Positions 16,028 to 23,493 of a stretch of DNA of 45,589 nt are shown in pieces. Numbering within the stretch: position 1 is the stretch's first letter; the number at the start of each line of letters is the position of its first letter. The stretch is from contig NZ_AUDG01000023.1 of the NCBI RefSeq assembly GCF_000425345.1, positions 13,738-59,326 on the forward strand, in the 5' to 3' direction. The DNA is from Rheinheimera baltica DSM 14885. Its GTDB lineage: Bacteria; Pseudomonadota; Gammaproteobacteria; Enterobacterales; Alteromonadaceae. The notes beneath the pieces are model-generated. The model was not told the origin of the DNA, made no database searches, and saw only the letters and a list, made by a program, of their open reading frames with translations. A program made the position numbers and the translations under genes.

Positions 16028-17728
16028 CTACAGTGGTTTAAACACGTCAGCTTCAGCTTCAACCTGAATAATGCGAAACACCACCCGCATATTAGACCGC
16101 CATTCCTGCTCCGTTTTCGGTGCACAAGGTTCGTCTCCGCAGATGCCCGTTTTCGGCAACGCAATGCCGTGCCCAACGGTAACAAACTGGCTGGAATCGA
16201 GCGCCAAACCCTTGGTATTGGCATAAGCTATAATTTCACTGCGCACACTTTGTGCACGGCTGAAACTGAGGTTTTTGGCAGACTGTTTAACCCGCCCCAA
16301 CACTAACGCGTTTTCATCAGCCTTTTTCTGGCGTAAGTAACCCATGGGGTCGGTATGACCTTCTACTGTAATAAGTGCTCCGCCATAAGTAGAGGCTAAG
16401 TTTATAACTTTATCAAAGGCTTCTTTATAAAGATCTGCGCTAAAAGCATTTTGGTTTGGTGCAAAATACACCTCAAAAGAATATAACTCACCTTCAGCAA
16501 GTGAACCTTGTTGTTGCTTGCGTGATACAACAGCGGCAGCAGCGTTTTCATTAAATCGTACTGACTCGACCGACTTCACTGCACCAATACCAGTGCGCAG
16601 CAACTCATAATTCCAATTGTTTGCTGTCAAAGACATAGCGCCCGTTGCCATTTGTAAGGCTTTTACACCCGCCAGTGACTCCTCGGCAATGACAGAAAAA
16701 CGACGCAAATCGTTACTACTGGAAAAAAAAGCTTTATTACCATTAAACAAAGCCAGCGCTGCGTCTTGATAAAGACCCTCAGCATCAGCCGTTGCAGTCT
16801 CTGCATCCAATAACAACCGTGCTGATGCACGCAGGAAGCTGTTGTAGTCTTGTTTTTGTTGATTCCGTTGAGCAACTAATGTGGCAACCTGCTCCTGGGC
16901 TTTCAATAAAGTACCGACAAAAGCCTGCACTTGCGCTGGCTGTTGCTGCAGATAATCACTGCGCACGGCGTAAACATCAACAATCACTTTGTTGGCAGTT
17001 TTGGTTGACAGTAAAATACGCGCGCCCTTTACTGAATCCTCTGAGCCAGTGCCGACAGCACCATTTGACGTTAACGCCAGCGCATCGGGCGTAATAACAA
17101 AGGCAGCATCTATCTCTTTAGTTCGCAACGCCGCGGCTGGTGAATTATTGGTACCTGTTAAATCTGCAACCCAACGCAGGTTTACATCTTTTACTGACAT
17201 GCCAGCATCTTGCAAAATGCGCGTTAGGTAGTCGACATGAGGGCCATAGGCTTGCAACACGATGGTTTTGCCTTTCAAATCGGCCACGGTACGAATGCTG
17301 TCTTTTACGACCAGGGCATCGCCGCCTGCCGAGTCAGACAATTTAAAAATAACAACCGGCTTTGTTCTGGTATCTTTGTTTAATAAGTCTGCCGCCATGT
17401 TCAACATGCCCATAGTACCGCGCAGATAGGGGGTTTGCCCGCTAAGATAATTCGATAGCTGCGTGGCGAAAACATCTTCACGCGCCAAATTGAAATCTAG
17501 CCCGGCAGCGGCAAACAAAGATTGAGGTGTTGATTTTTGACTATTGCCATTTGCATATATGGTGGCCATATCAGCACCCCAACTGATAATGGGTAGCTGC
17601 TGTTGGCCAGACTTTACTGTTGCTACCGGCGTTTTTACCACTTCCTGTAAAGGTTTAGGTTGAATATAATCCACCGCGAATACCGGTACGCACACCAGCG
17701 CCATTAACATTACACTTAACAATCTCAT
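16028..17728 (-). CDS. secreted binding protein-OmpA fusion, first gene of the operon
   Basis: A 566-aa periplasmic protein. The signal peptide is MRLLSVMLMALVCVPVFA. Residues about 45-330 are a NitT/TauT-like binding module (FKLSDSAGGDALVVKDSIRT, LKGKTIVLQAYGPHVDYLT, KEIDAAFVITPDAL), followed by a linker of about 85 residues. Residues about 415-556 are an OmpA-like domain with VEGHTDPMG (457-463, Asp460 present) and SRAQSV (Arg491), the two residues that grip diaminopimelate in OmpA. A CGDEPC pair (530, 535) can form a disulfide. Its architecture parallels that of the 513-aa protein two genes on, but with little visible identity, so they are ancient paralogs or convergent builds. GGAGA precedes the ATG. 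The promoter region faces the DUF6471-like gene. Confidence 0.86.
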   Translation of the reverse strand: MRLLSVMLMALVCVPVFAVDYIQPKPLQEVVKTPVATVKSGQQQLPIISWGADMATIYANGNSQKSTPQSLFAAAGLDFNLAREDVFATQLSNYLSGQTPYLRGTMGMLNMAADLLNKDTRTKPVVIFKLSDSAGGDALVVKDSIRTVADLKGKTIVLQAYGPHVDYLTRILQDAGMSVKDVNLRWVADLTGTNNSPAAALRTKEIDAAFVITPDALALTSNGAVGTGSEDSVKGARILLSTKTANKVIVDVYAVRSDYLQQQPAQVQAFVGTLLKAQEQVATLVAQRNQQKQDYNSFLRASARLLLDAETATADAEGLYQDAALALFNGNKAFFSSSNDLRRFSVIAEESLAGVKALQMATGAMSLTANNWNYELLRTGIGAVKSVESVRFNENAAAAVVSRKQQQGSLAEGELYSFEVYFAPNQNAFSADLYKEAFDKVINLASTYGGALITVEGHTDPMGYLRQKKADENALVLGRVKQSAKNLSFSRAQSVRSEIIAYANTKGLALDSSQFVTVGHGIALPKTGICGDEPCAPKTEQEWRSNMRVVFRIIQVEAEADVFKPL

Positions 17729-17770
17729 GGGCAGATTTCTCCATATTAAACCTATACCTTGCTATAAAGA

Positions 17771-17820
17771 TGTGTACCATGTATTTTAAATGTGGTCAAT
17801 GTTATTCAGGTGTGTATCAT
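17771..17820. promoter_or_regulatory. divergent promoter with repeated TGTGTAYCAT motif
   Basis: Two near-identical ten-base repeats, TGTGTACCAT (17771-17780) and TGTGTATCAT (17811-17820), lie 40 bases (about four helical turns) apart. On the minus strand a possible -35 TTGACC (17794-17799) is followed after 17 bases by TACACA, which is part of the first repeat; the second repeat overlaps the start codon of the small divergent gene. The layout suggests one regulator controlling both directions. Promoter elements are read by eye and the -10 is weak. Confidence 0.4.
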
Positions 17821-18082
17821 GAGCAACAAATTGCCGCATTGGAACTGTGTCGCGTCACGTCTGGTAAAGGCTGAATTGCAAAAACGGGGTATCAAATACG
17901 CTGAGCTAAGTAACTTGCTGGCCAATATAGGTATTGAGCAAACTCCTGCCAACTTGCGCTCAAAACTCAGTAAAGGCATTTTTTCTGCCAGCTTATTGCT
18001 GCAAATATTTCATGTCATTTCAGCGGATATTAACCCAAGTGAATTGGGCGTCATTTTATGTGGCTGTGAAAAATCAAACTAA
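17819..18082 (+). CDS. small DUF6471-like helical protein, possible regulator
   Basis: An 87-aa protein that I recognise as resembling the DUF6471 family: an opening aromatic W residue, then AELQKRGIKYAELSNLLANI, TPANLRSKLSKGIFSASLLL and an IFHVISADI helix. The pattern (aeL.rrGv.Y.eLa..L...G......nl..KlsrG.Fs...) looks like a helix-turn-helix similar to the XRE class, so DNA binding is plausible but unproven. ATG 17819 is preferred (AGG eight bases upstream) over 17792, which lacks a ribosome site. It is divergent from the eight-gene envelope operon and separated from it by 90 bases carrying a direct repeat, so it is the natural candidate for that operon's local regulator. Confidence 0.65.
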   Translation: MSNKLPHWNCVASRLVKAELQKRGIKYAELSNLLANIGIEQTPANLRSKLSKGIFSASLLLQIFHVISADINPSELGVILCGCEKSN

Positions 18083-18129
18083 TTGGCACAGCTGTGCATA
18101 TCTCCTTTTATTTAGCGCTTTGGCAAAAC

Positions 18130-18157
18130 TGGTCAGCGCGCAACAGAGCTGTATAAT
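18130..18157 (+). promoter_or_regulatory. predicted sigma-70 promoter of ubiD
   Basis: TATAAT (18152-18157) is a perfect -10 hexamer; TGGTCA (18130-18135), 16 bases upstream, is an acceptable -35 (4 of 6). The distance from the -10 to the ubiD ATG is 65 bases. Confidence 0.5.
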
Positions 18158-18222
18158 GTTGTCATTCTGATCGAAGTGGCATTTATGTCGTATTTATGCC
18201 CTTTCGTTGTTAAAAGGCCACT

Positions 18223-19713
18223 ATGAAATATAAAGATCTGCGCGATTTTATTGCCCAGCTGGAACAGCGCGGTGAACTTGTTCGAGTTACCGTCGAAGTG
18301 GACCCGGTGCTGGAAATGACCGAAATTGCTGACCGCACGCTGCGCGCCGGTGGCCCGGCTATTTTATTTGAAAACCCTAAAGGCTATAACATGCCAGTAT
18401 TGGCTAACCTGTTTGGTACCCCGCAACGGGTGGCACTGGGCATGGGCCAGGAAGAGGTTTCTGCGCTGCGGGAAGTGGGCAAGCTATTGGCGTTTTTAAA
18501 AGAGCCAGAGCCGCCAAAAGGCTTGAAAGACGCTTTCAGTAAATTGCCTATTTTTAAGCAGGTGCTGAATATGTCGGTAAAGCAGGTGAAAAAAGCCGCC
18601 TGTCAGCAAATTGTGTTAAGTGATGAACAGGTTGATTTAACTCAGCTACCGGTAATGACCTGCTGGCCTGGTGATGCTGCACCGTTAATTACCTGGGGCT
18701 TGACCGTAACAAAGGGCCCACATAAAGAGCGTCAAAATCTGGGCATTTACCGTCAGCAAGTGTTGGGCAAAAATAAGCTGATTATGCGCTGGTTATCGCA
18801 CCGCGGCGGCGCGCTGGATTTTTATGAGTTTCTAAAGGCCAATCCGGGACAAAATTATCCGGTATCGGTGGCCCTGGGAGCCGATCCAGCCACCATTCTG
18901 GGGGCGGTAACTCCGGTGCCAGATACATTGTCAGAGTATGGTTTTGCCGGTTTGCTACGTGGCGACAATACTGAAGTCGTAAAGTGCATCAGCAATGATT
19001 TACAGGTACCCGCCAGCGCTGAAATTGTACTGGAAGGCTATATTGCTCCGGGTGAAATGGCGCCCGAAGGGCCCTATGGCGATCACACTGGGTATTATAA
19101 CGAGGTAGACAGTTTTCCGGTATTTACCGTAACCCATATAACAATGCGCAAAGACCCTATTTATCACAGCACCTATACCGGCAGACCACCGGATGAGCCG
19201 GCTATTCTGGGCGTGGCGTTAAATGAAGTTTTTGTGCCCATACTGCAAAAACAGTTTCCAGAAATTACCGATTTTTACCTGCCACCTGAGGGCTGCTCGT
19301 ACCGGCTGGCTATTGTGACCATGAAAAAGCAGTACCCCGGGCACGCCAAGCGGGTAATGATGGGTGTTTGGTCGTTCCTGCGCCAATTTATGTATACTAA
19401 GTTTGTAATTGTGTGCGATGACGATATCAATGCCCGCGACTGGCAGGATGTGATTTGGGCCATTACCACCCGTATGGACCCGGCACGCGATACCACACTG
19501 ATTGAAAACACACCAATAGACTACCTTGACTTTGCCTCACCGGTCTCTGGCCTGGGTTCAAAGATGGGCATGGACGCTACCAATAAATGGCCGGGCGAAA
19601 CCAACCGCGAATGGGGTGAGCCCATTGTAATGGACCAGGCTGTTAAGCAACGCGTAGATGCGATTTGGTCTACCTTGGGTATTACGTTGCCAATAAAGGA
19701 CAGCAAATTGTGA
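18223..19713 (+). CDS. ubiD: 4-hydroxy-3-polyprenylbenzoate decarboxylase
   Basis: A 496-aa enzyme, essentially the length of E. coli UbiD (497 aa). It removes the carboxyl group of 3-polyprenyl-4-hydroxybenzoate in ubiquinone synthesis, using prenylated FMN made by UbiX. Typical stretches include [19 protein letters not shown] at the start, [31 protein letters not shown] with the surrounding [22 protein letters not shown] and the C-terminal [12 protein letters not shown]. The catalytic Glu-Arg-Glu network lies within these conserved areas. It is followed with a 4-base overlap by a ferredoxin gene and then by fre, so all three form an operon that links decarboxylation with flavin reduction. 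Confidence 0.95.
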   Translation: MKYKDLRDFIAQLEQRGELVRVTVEVDPVLEMTEIADRTLRAGGPAILFENPKGYNMPVLANLFGTPQRVALGMGQEEVSALREVGKLLAFLKEPEPPKGLKDAFSKLPIFKQVLNMSVKQVKKAACQQIVLSDEQVDLTQLPVMTCWPGDAAPLITWGLTVTKGPHKERQNLGIYRQQVLGKNKLIMRWLSHRGGALDFYEFLKANPGQNYPVSVALGADPATILGAVTPVPDTLSEYGFAGLLRGDNTEVVKCISNDLQVPASAEIVLEGYIAPGEMAPEGPYGDHTGYYNEVDSFPVFTVTHITMRKDPIYHSTYTGRPPDEPAILGVALNEVFVPILQKQFPEITDFYLPPEGCSYRLAIVTMKKQYPGHAKRVMMGVWSFLRQFMYTKFVIVCDDDINARDWQDVIWAITTRMDPARDTTLIENTPIDYLDFASPVSGLGSKMGMDATNKWPGETNREWGEPIVMDQAVKQRVDAIWSTLGITLPIKDSKL

Positions 19714-19988
19714 GTTTTTTGGTCACTATTGCGCCAGCGCAGCTAAGTTTTACTGTGAAACCGGATGAAACCATCCTAGACGCTGCACTGCGTAACGGTA
19801 TCGACTTTCCTAATCGTTGCCGCCAGGGCGTATGCACCAGCTGTGTCTGCAAATTAAAAAGTGGTGAGGTGCGTTATAGTGAACCGCAGCCGCTAACTGA
19901 GCTGGACAAACAACAGCAGTTTACTTACTGTTGTTTAGCCTACCCCTGTACCGATCTGGTTTTACACCATCCTTTTATCCAAAGCTAA
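19710..19988 (+). CDS. plant-type [2Fe-2S] ferredoxin
   Basis: A 92-aa ferredoxin from a GTG start at 19710 that overlaps the ubiD stop (GTGA). The cluster ligands are Cys37, Cys42 and Cys45 in CRQGVCTSC, and a fourth in YCCLAYP (probably Cys75), i.e. the C-x4-C-x2-C-xn-C spacing of plant-type ferredoxins. Opening further upstream at 19665 would run inside ubiD and lose the family's normal N-terminus. With the neighbouring Fre it rebuilds, as two polypeptides, the ferredoxin plus flavin-reductase layout found fused in oxygenase reductases. It probably carries electrons from Fre to an acceptor connected with ubiquinone synthesis or prenyl-FMN maturation; the acceptor is not known. Confidence 0.85.
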   Translation: MSFLVTIAPAQLSFTVKPDETILDAALRNGIDFPNRCRQGVCTSCVCKLKSGEVRYSEPQPLTELDKQQQFTYCCLAYPCTDLVLHHPFIQS

Positions 19989-20014
19989 GCGCTGAGGTTT
20001 TCGCGAAGAATATT

Positions 20015-20722
20015 ATGACAACAATTTCCTGTAACGTAGATGTAATTGAAGCCTTAACCCCCACGGTTAATCGTGTGGTGTTAACGCCGGCTGAGCCGGT
20101 AACATTTGAAAGCGGCCAGTATTTACAACTTTACCTGAGCGACAGTGACAAACGGCCTTTTTCAATTGCCAGCACCCCCGCACAGCCGCAACTGGAGCTT
20201 CATATTGGTGGCGCGGTAGCCGATCAGTATGCCAGCCAGGCACTGGCGCACCTGTTGCAACAGCACCAGTTAAAGCAACCGGTGCAAGCAGAAATTGGCC
20301 TGGGTAATGCGCAATTTCGCGCCGACAGCGAGCGGCCACTAATTTTAGTCGCAGGCGGTACCGGGTTTTCTTATGTCTACAGCATTGCGCAAAGCATCGC
20401 GGCGACAAAAGTAGACCGACCGGTATTTGTTTACTGGGGCGTGCGTGAGCAGGCCGCGCTGTACCACAATGCAACAATGCAGCAGTGGGCAGCACAAAAC
20501 AGTAAATACCGTTTTATTCCGGTCGTACAACAGCTGGATGAAAGTTGGCAGGGCCGCAGCGGCATGGTGCATGAAGCCGTGCTGGAAGATTTTGTTTCCT
20601 TAGAAGCCTACGATATTTATGTTGCTGGCCCGTTTGCCATGGCTGGCGTAGTGCGTAGCGCCTTTATTGAACAAGGTGCACATCGGGAACATATGTTTGG
20701 CGATGCCTTTGCCTATATCTAA
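20015..20722 (+). CDS. fre: NAD(P)H-flavin reductase
   Basis: A 235-aa FNR-fold enzyme that passes electrons from NAD(P)H to free FMN or FAD, giving reduced flavin for other enzymes. It aligns by eye with E. coli Fre (233 aa) from the first residues (MTTISCNVDVIEAL) onward: RPFSIASTP binds flavin (with KRPFS), LILVAGGTGFSYVYSI binds the nucleotide, and GDAFAYI is the characteristic end. ATG 20015 is chosen on that alignment and on GAAGAA before it; an earlier ATG at 19931 would lie within the ferredoxin gene. It is the third gene of the ubiD operon. Reduced FMN is the substrate UbiX prenylates, which explains the grouping. A terminator follows. Confidence 0.93.
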   Translation: MTTISCNVDVIEALTPTVNRVVLTPAEPVTFESGQYLQLYLSDSDKRPFSIASTPAQPQLELHIGGAVADQYASQALAHLLQQHQLKQPVQAEIGLGNAQFRADSERPLILVAGGTGFSYVYSIAQSIAATKVDRPVFVYWGVREQAALYHNATMQQWAAQNSKYRFIPVVQQLDESWQGRSGMVHEAVLEDFVSLEAYDIYVAGPFAMAGVVRSAFIEQGAHREHMFGDAFAYI

Positions 20723-20730
20723 AAATACAA

Positions 20731-20755
20731 AACGCCCACAAGGGGCGTTTTTATT
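20731..20755 (+). terminator. intrinsic terminator of the ubiD-fre operon
   Basis: AACGCCC (20731-20737) pairs with GGGCGTT (20743-20749) and is followed by TTTT, eight bases after the fre stop codon. Confidence 0.8.
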
Positions 20756-20770
20756 ATATACAGTAGACGG

Positions 20771-22087
20771 TTACATAAACTGTTTTTTCATTTCTTTTGC
20801 TGGCTGATAGTTTTTTGCTATCGCCTGCTCTAACAATGCCATACCCTGCTCACGCTGACCATTAATAATCAAGCGGGTACCCGTCCAGGCCATCACTTCA
20901 GCATCTTGCTGGCTTAACAAATAATTTTCCCATTGAGCATCATAAGCCGCCATTACACGCTGCGCGTCCAAATTACCATTTTTAGCTGCCTGCTCCCACC
21001 AAAACATGCCAGACATAGCACGAGAAGTTTGAATAGACGGTGTAACATAAACGCGCCGAGCACCATCAGTAGATGAACGCGCTACACGATATACATCCGT
21101 TTCCACTTTGCCTTTCAGTTTTAAACCTACCAGGCTGGTTAACTCACTACCCGGTTCAAAGTCAGCTTTGATTTGTTCAGTAATCGTGCCGTCTTCAGCT
21201 ACCCTGACAATCGCACGCCCCCAAAAACCATCAAAGTCAGGACGAAGCACGGCATGCTTGGTATAAATACTAAAATCTGGCGTTGCGGCTAATGGCATAT
21301 CAGGGTCGTACCAAAAGCTGTTCGGGCTTTGTATTTCAATTAACGACAACAAAGTCCCAAGCGCCAGCTGATACTCTGGCGCACCTAAAGCGGCGTACTC
21401 CCACAACTTATGCTGTTCCATCATATTTTCTACAGCGGATAATTTAACGCCACCATCGAAGGAGTAATCTAACCGAACGTTCATCAGATGCTTTTGCCCA
21501 CTGGGCTCAAAACGCCAGCGTTTCAGCGCCTGAATTGACGACTTTTCAAACACCTTCTTTGGATACGCATCCATGGTGTCCACCGCGGTAACTTCGCCCT
21601 GCTCATCAACTAAAAAGCGCAACGCTACATAACCAAACTGCCCTTGCCGCGCAGCCTCTATTGGGTAGTCAGGATGTACACGCCGAATAGGTTCAGGTGC
21701 GTTAGCATTGCGAGATTTGGTTAAATCTGTCGCGACAATAGCCACGCGTTGTTTTAACCGTTCAAACTCCTGATTGGCCAGCTCCAATTGTTGCTCACTG
21801 GCTTGCGCAGCCAAACGTGCCAATAAATTTTTTGCCTGCTCATGCCGCAAGTCAGCGGCAAGCATAAAATAGGTTAGTGCTTTGGTCAGGTCTTGCGGTT
21901 GCCCTTCAGCCTGGTATGCCATAACACCTAAATTAAAAGCTGCCAGCTCATTGCCCAATGGCAACAACTCAGCAAACTGTTGCTGCGCATCAATATAGTT
22001 TTTTTGTTCATAAGCTTTTAACGCGTCCAACATGTCAGCTTGCACAGCGCCACAGCTTAGCAGCGCCAGCCAAATCCACTTTTTCAT
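20771..22087 (-). CDS. periplasmic TonB-C/Sel1-repeat protein
   Basis: A 438-aa exported protein. After a signal peptide (MKKWIWLALLSCGAVQA) come Sel1/TPR-like helical repeats (about 20-100: FNLGVMAYQAEGQPQDLTKA, LTYFMLAADLRHEQAKNLLA), then a TonB C-terminal-type domain (about 130-215: PIRRVHPDYPIEAARQGQFG, GEVTAVDTMDAYPKKVFEKS). A further region of about 220 residues ends in another Sel1-like stretch (MFWWEQAAKNGNLDAQRVMA). It has no proline-rich linker or N-terminal anchor, so it is not a classical TonB energiser but a soluble periplasmic protein using that fold, perhaps for contacts with receptors or cell wall. The function is not known. It faces fadM divergently. Confidence 0.75.
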   Translation of the reverse strand: MKKWIWLALLSCGAVQADMLDALKAYEQKNYIDAQQQFAELLPLGNELAAFNLGVMAYQAEGQPQDLTKALTYFMLAADLRHEQAKNLLARLAAQASEQQLELANQEFERLKQRVAIVATDLTKSRNANAPEPIRRVHPDYPIEAARQGQFGYVALRFLVDEQGEVTAVDTMDAYPKKVFEKSSIQALKRWRFEPSGQKHLMNVRLDYSFDGGVKLSAVENMMEQHKLWEYAALGAPEYQLALGTLLSLIEIQSPNSFWYDPDMPLAATPDFSIYTKHAVLRPDFDGFWGRAIVRVAEDGTITEQIKADFEPGSELTSLVGLKLKGKVETDVYRVARSSTDGARRVYVTPSIQTSRAMSGMFWWEQAAKNGNLDAQRVMAAYDAQWENYLLSQQDAEVMAWTGTRLIINGQREQGMALLEQAIAKNYQPAKEMKKQFM

Positions 22088-22259
22088 CCGGTTCCCTTAA
22101 ACTGATTGATTTTATTAAGCTTGCTAGCAATTTACCGAAAAAGTTTTATTTTGCAAATATTGATCACTGTATGTTACAAAAAACTTCAGCACTAACACTG
22201 GTTTGGCCAGTTTTGATATGCCACAATCACTTCACCTGAATCAAATACTAAGCCAACAC

Positions 22260-22670
22260 ATGACACACAAAACCCTGATTAAAGTGCGCGGTTACCATTT
22301 AGATATTTACCAGCACGTGAATAACGCCCGCTATTTGGAGTTTCTGGAAGAAGCGCGCTGGGGCTACCTAGAAGACAGCGGCGATATTGAGTGGTTTGCC
22401 AAACATAACCTGGCTTGGGTCATTGTTAATATCAATATCAATTACCGGGTAGCCGCCACCATGGGCGATACACTCGAAGTGTTTACCCGCTTTAGTAAAG
22501 TAGGCGGTAAAAGTGCCGTTGTAACACAAGAAGTGCGTATTGCCGGTAAAGATGCCGTTGCCGCCGATGCCCAAGTGACCTTTGTTTGTCTTGACCAGAA
22601 AACCGGCAAAGCCGTTGCAATTGAGGGTGAGTTAAAAGCCCGCTTAGAGCAGCATATTGCTGAAGCCTGA
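22260..22670 (+). CDS. fadM: hot-dog acyl-CoA thioesterase
   Basis: A 136-aa hot-dog-fold thioesterase, very close to E. coli FadM: IKVRGYHLDIYQHVNNARYL (catalytic Asp15), NLAWVIVNININYR and ALEGEL-like VAIEGELKARLEQ at the end. It hydrolyses long-chain acyl-CoA, chiefly intermediates left by beta-oxidation. ATG 22260 is taken because it gives the same N-terminus as FadM; upstream ATGs (22203, 22218) would add residues not found in the family, although no strong ribosome site precedes 22260. The stop codon directly abuts the stop of the next, convergent gene with no base between. Confidence 0.9.
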   Translation: MTHKTLIKVRGYHLDIYQHVNNARYLEFLEEARWGYLEDSGDIEWFAKHNLAWVIVNININYRVAATMGDTLEVFTRFSKVGGKSAVVTQEVRIAGKDAVAADAQVTFVCLDQKTGKAVAIEGELKARLEQHIAEA

Positions 22671-23399
22671 TTAACGTTTACTGTGTTTGTCCAGCGCCTG
22701 TTTAAGCAGGTCGCTGGTCTTTGCTTCATCACCACACGGTACTACTGGGTTAGCAGCCATTAATGCCTCAAAACCGTCTAGGTTGGGATCAACAATTCGG
22801 CAACCACCTTTAATACGAACTAACTGTTTACCATTGTCTAGCTTTGCCAGCACTTGCTTTGCTGGGTCAGGATCCAATTGATAATGACGCGGTTCTACCG
22901 TCATTTTAGGCTGTTGCTGCGCCTGCATAAATTGTTGATACCCGGCAGATGCTGCCTGCTCTATCGATGCAGGTACACTGGTTGCGGCACGGTTTAATGC
23001 ACGCTGTGCCAGGCTTAGTTGCAGTGTCGTTGCCGCTTGCTCTGTATGTTTTTTTTCTGGTTGGTCAACGATATCAGGTAATTTTTCAGCAACAACAGCG
23101 CTACGGGTATCAACTTTCTTTGCTGACTTTTCCACCACAGCGGGAGCTGTGGTTGTCGCGACAGGTTCAGTTTTATCACTGCTTTCAGGCACGGACAATG
23201 CCTGCGCTTTTTGTTGCAATGGCGGTGGCGGTTGGTACAAGTACGACACTGTTGCTTCAGCGGCAGGCGGCTTAGCCAACGGTGTAAATCGGGTTTGTAA
23301 TAATGCAGTCAAAAATAGTAAGTGCAATAGCAACGCCAAAGCTAAAGCTCGGCCATAGGCTTGTAAAAAGACTTTTACTGCGAGAATAACACCTGACAA
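22671..23399 (-). CDS. TonB-like N-terminal membrane protein without TonB-C domain
   Basis: A 242-aa protein read from a TTG start at 23399 (an in-frame stop lies upstream and no ATG is available). It has one N-terminal transmembrane helix with a central His (LALALLLHLLFLTALL), like the energy-coupling helix of TonB, followed by YQPPPPLQQ and a long Pro/Ala/Lys/Thr-rich periplasmic linker. The C-terminal part (about 150-242) has GGCRIVDPNLDGFEALMAAN and two Cys (about 200 and 222) but not a TonB C-terminal fold that I recognise. It may be a TonB-family relative that couples to something other than receptors, or a structural envelope protein. It is convergent with and abuts fadM. Confidence 0.6.
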   Translation of the reverse strand: MSGVILAVKVFLQAYGRALALALLLHLLFLTALLQTRFTPLAKPPAAEATVSYLYQPPPPLQQKAQALSVPESSDKTEPVATTTAPAVVEKSAKKVDTRSAVVAEKLPDIVDQPEKKHTEQAATTLQLSLAQRALNRAATSVPASIEQAASAGYQQFMQAQQQPKMTVEPRHYQLDPDPAKQVLAKLDNGKQLVRIKGGCRIVDPNLDGFEALMAANPVVPCGDEAKTSDLLKQALDKHSKR

Positions 23400-23450
23400 A
23401 AAATGACTGTCCCTGCTTTGCTTTAGTCAGCATCAGACCAGCGGGACAGT
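23394..23450 (-). terminator. terminator downstream of the S51 peptidase genes
   Basis: ACTGTCCC (23406-23413) pairs with GGGACAGT (23443-23450), extended by GCT/AGC past one bulged T. On the minus strand it is followed by CATTTTTTG. The T-run overlaps the TTG start of the next gene, so the two transcription units are packed without spare space. Confidence 0.6.
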
Positions 23451-23493
23451 AATTAATTCCGTTTGCGCTTAAACATAAGGCTTATTGGTGTTA

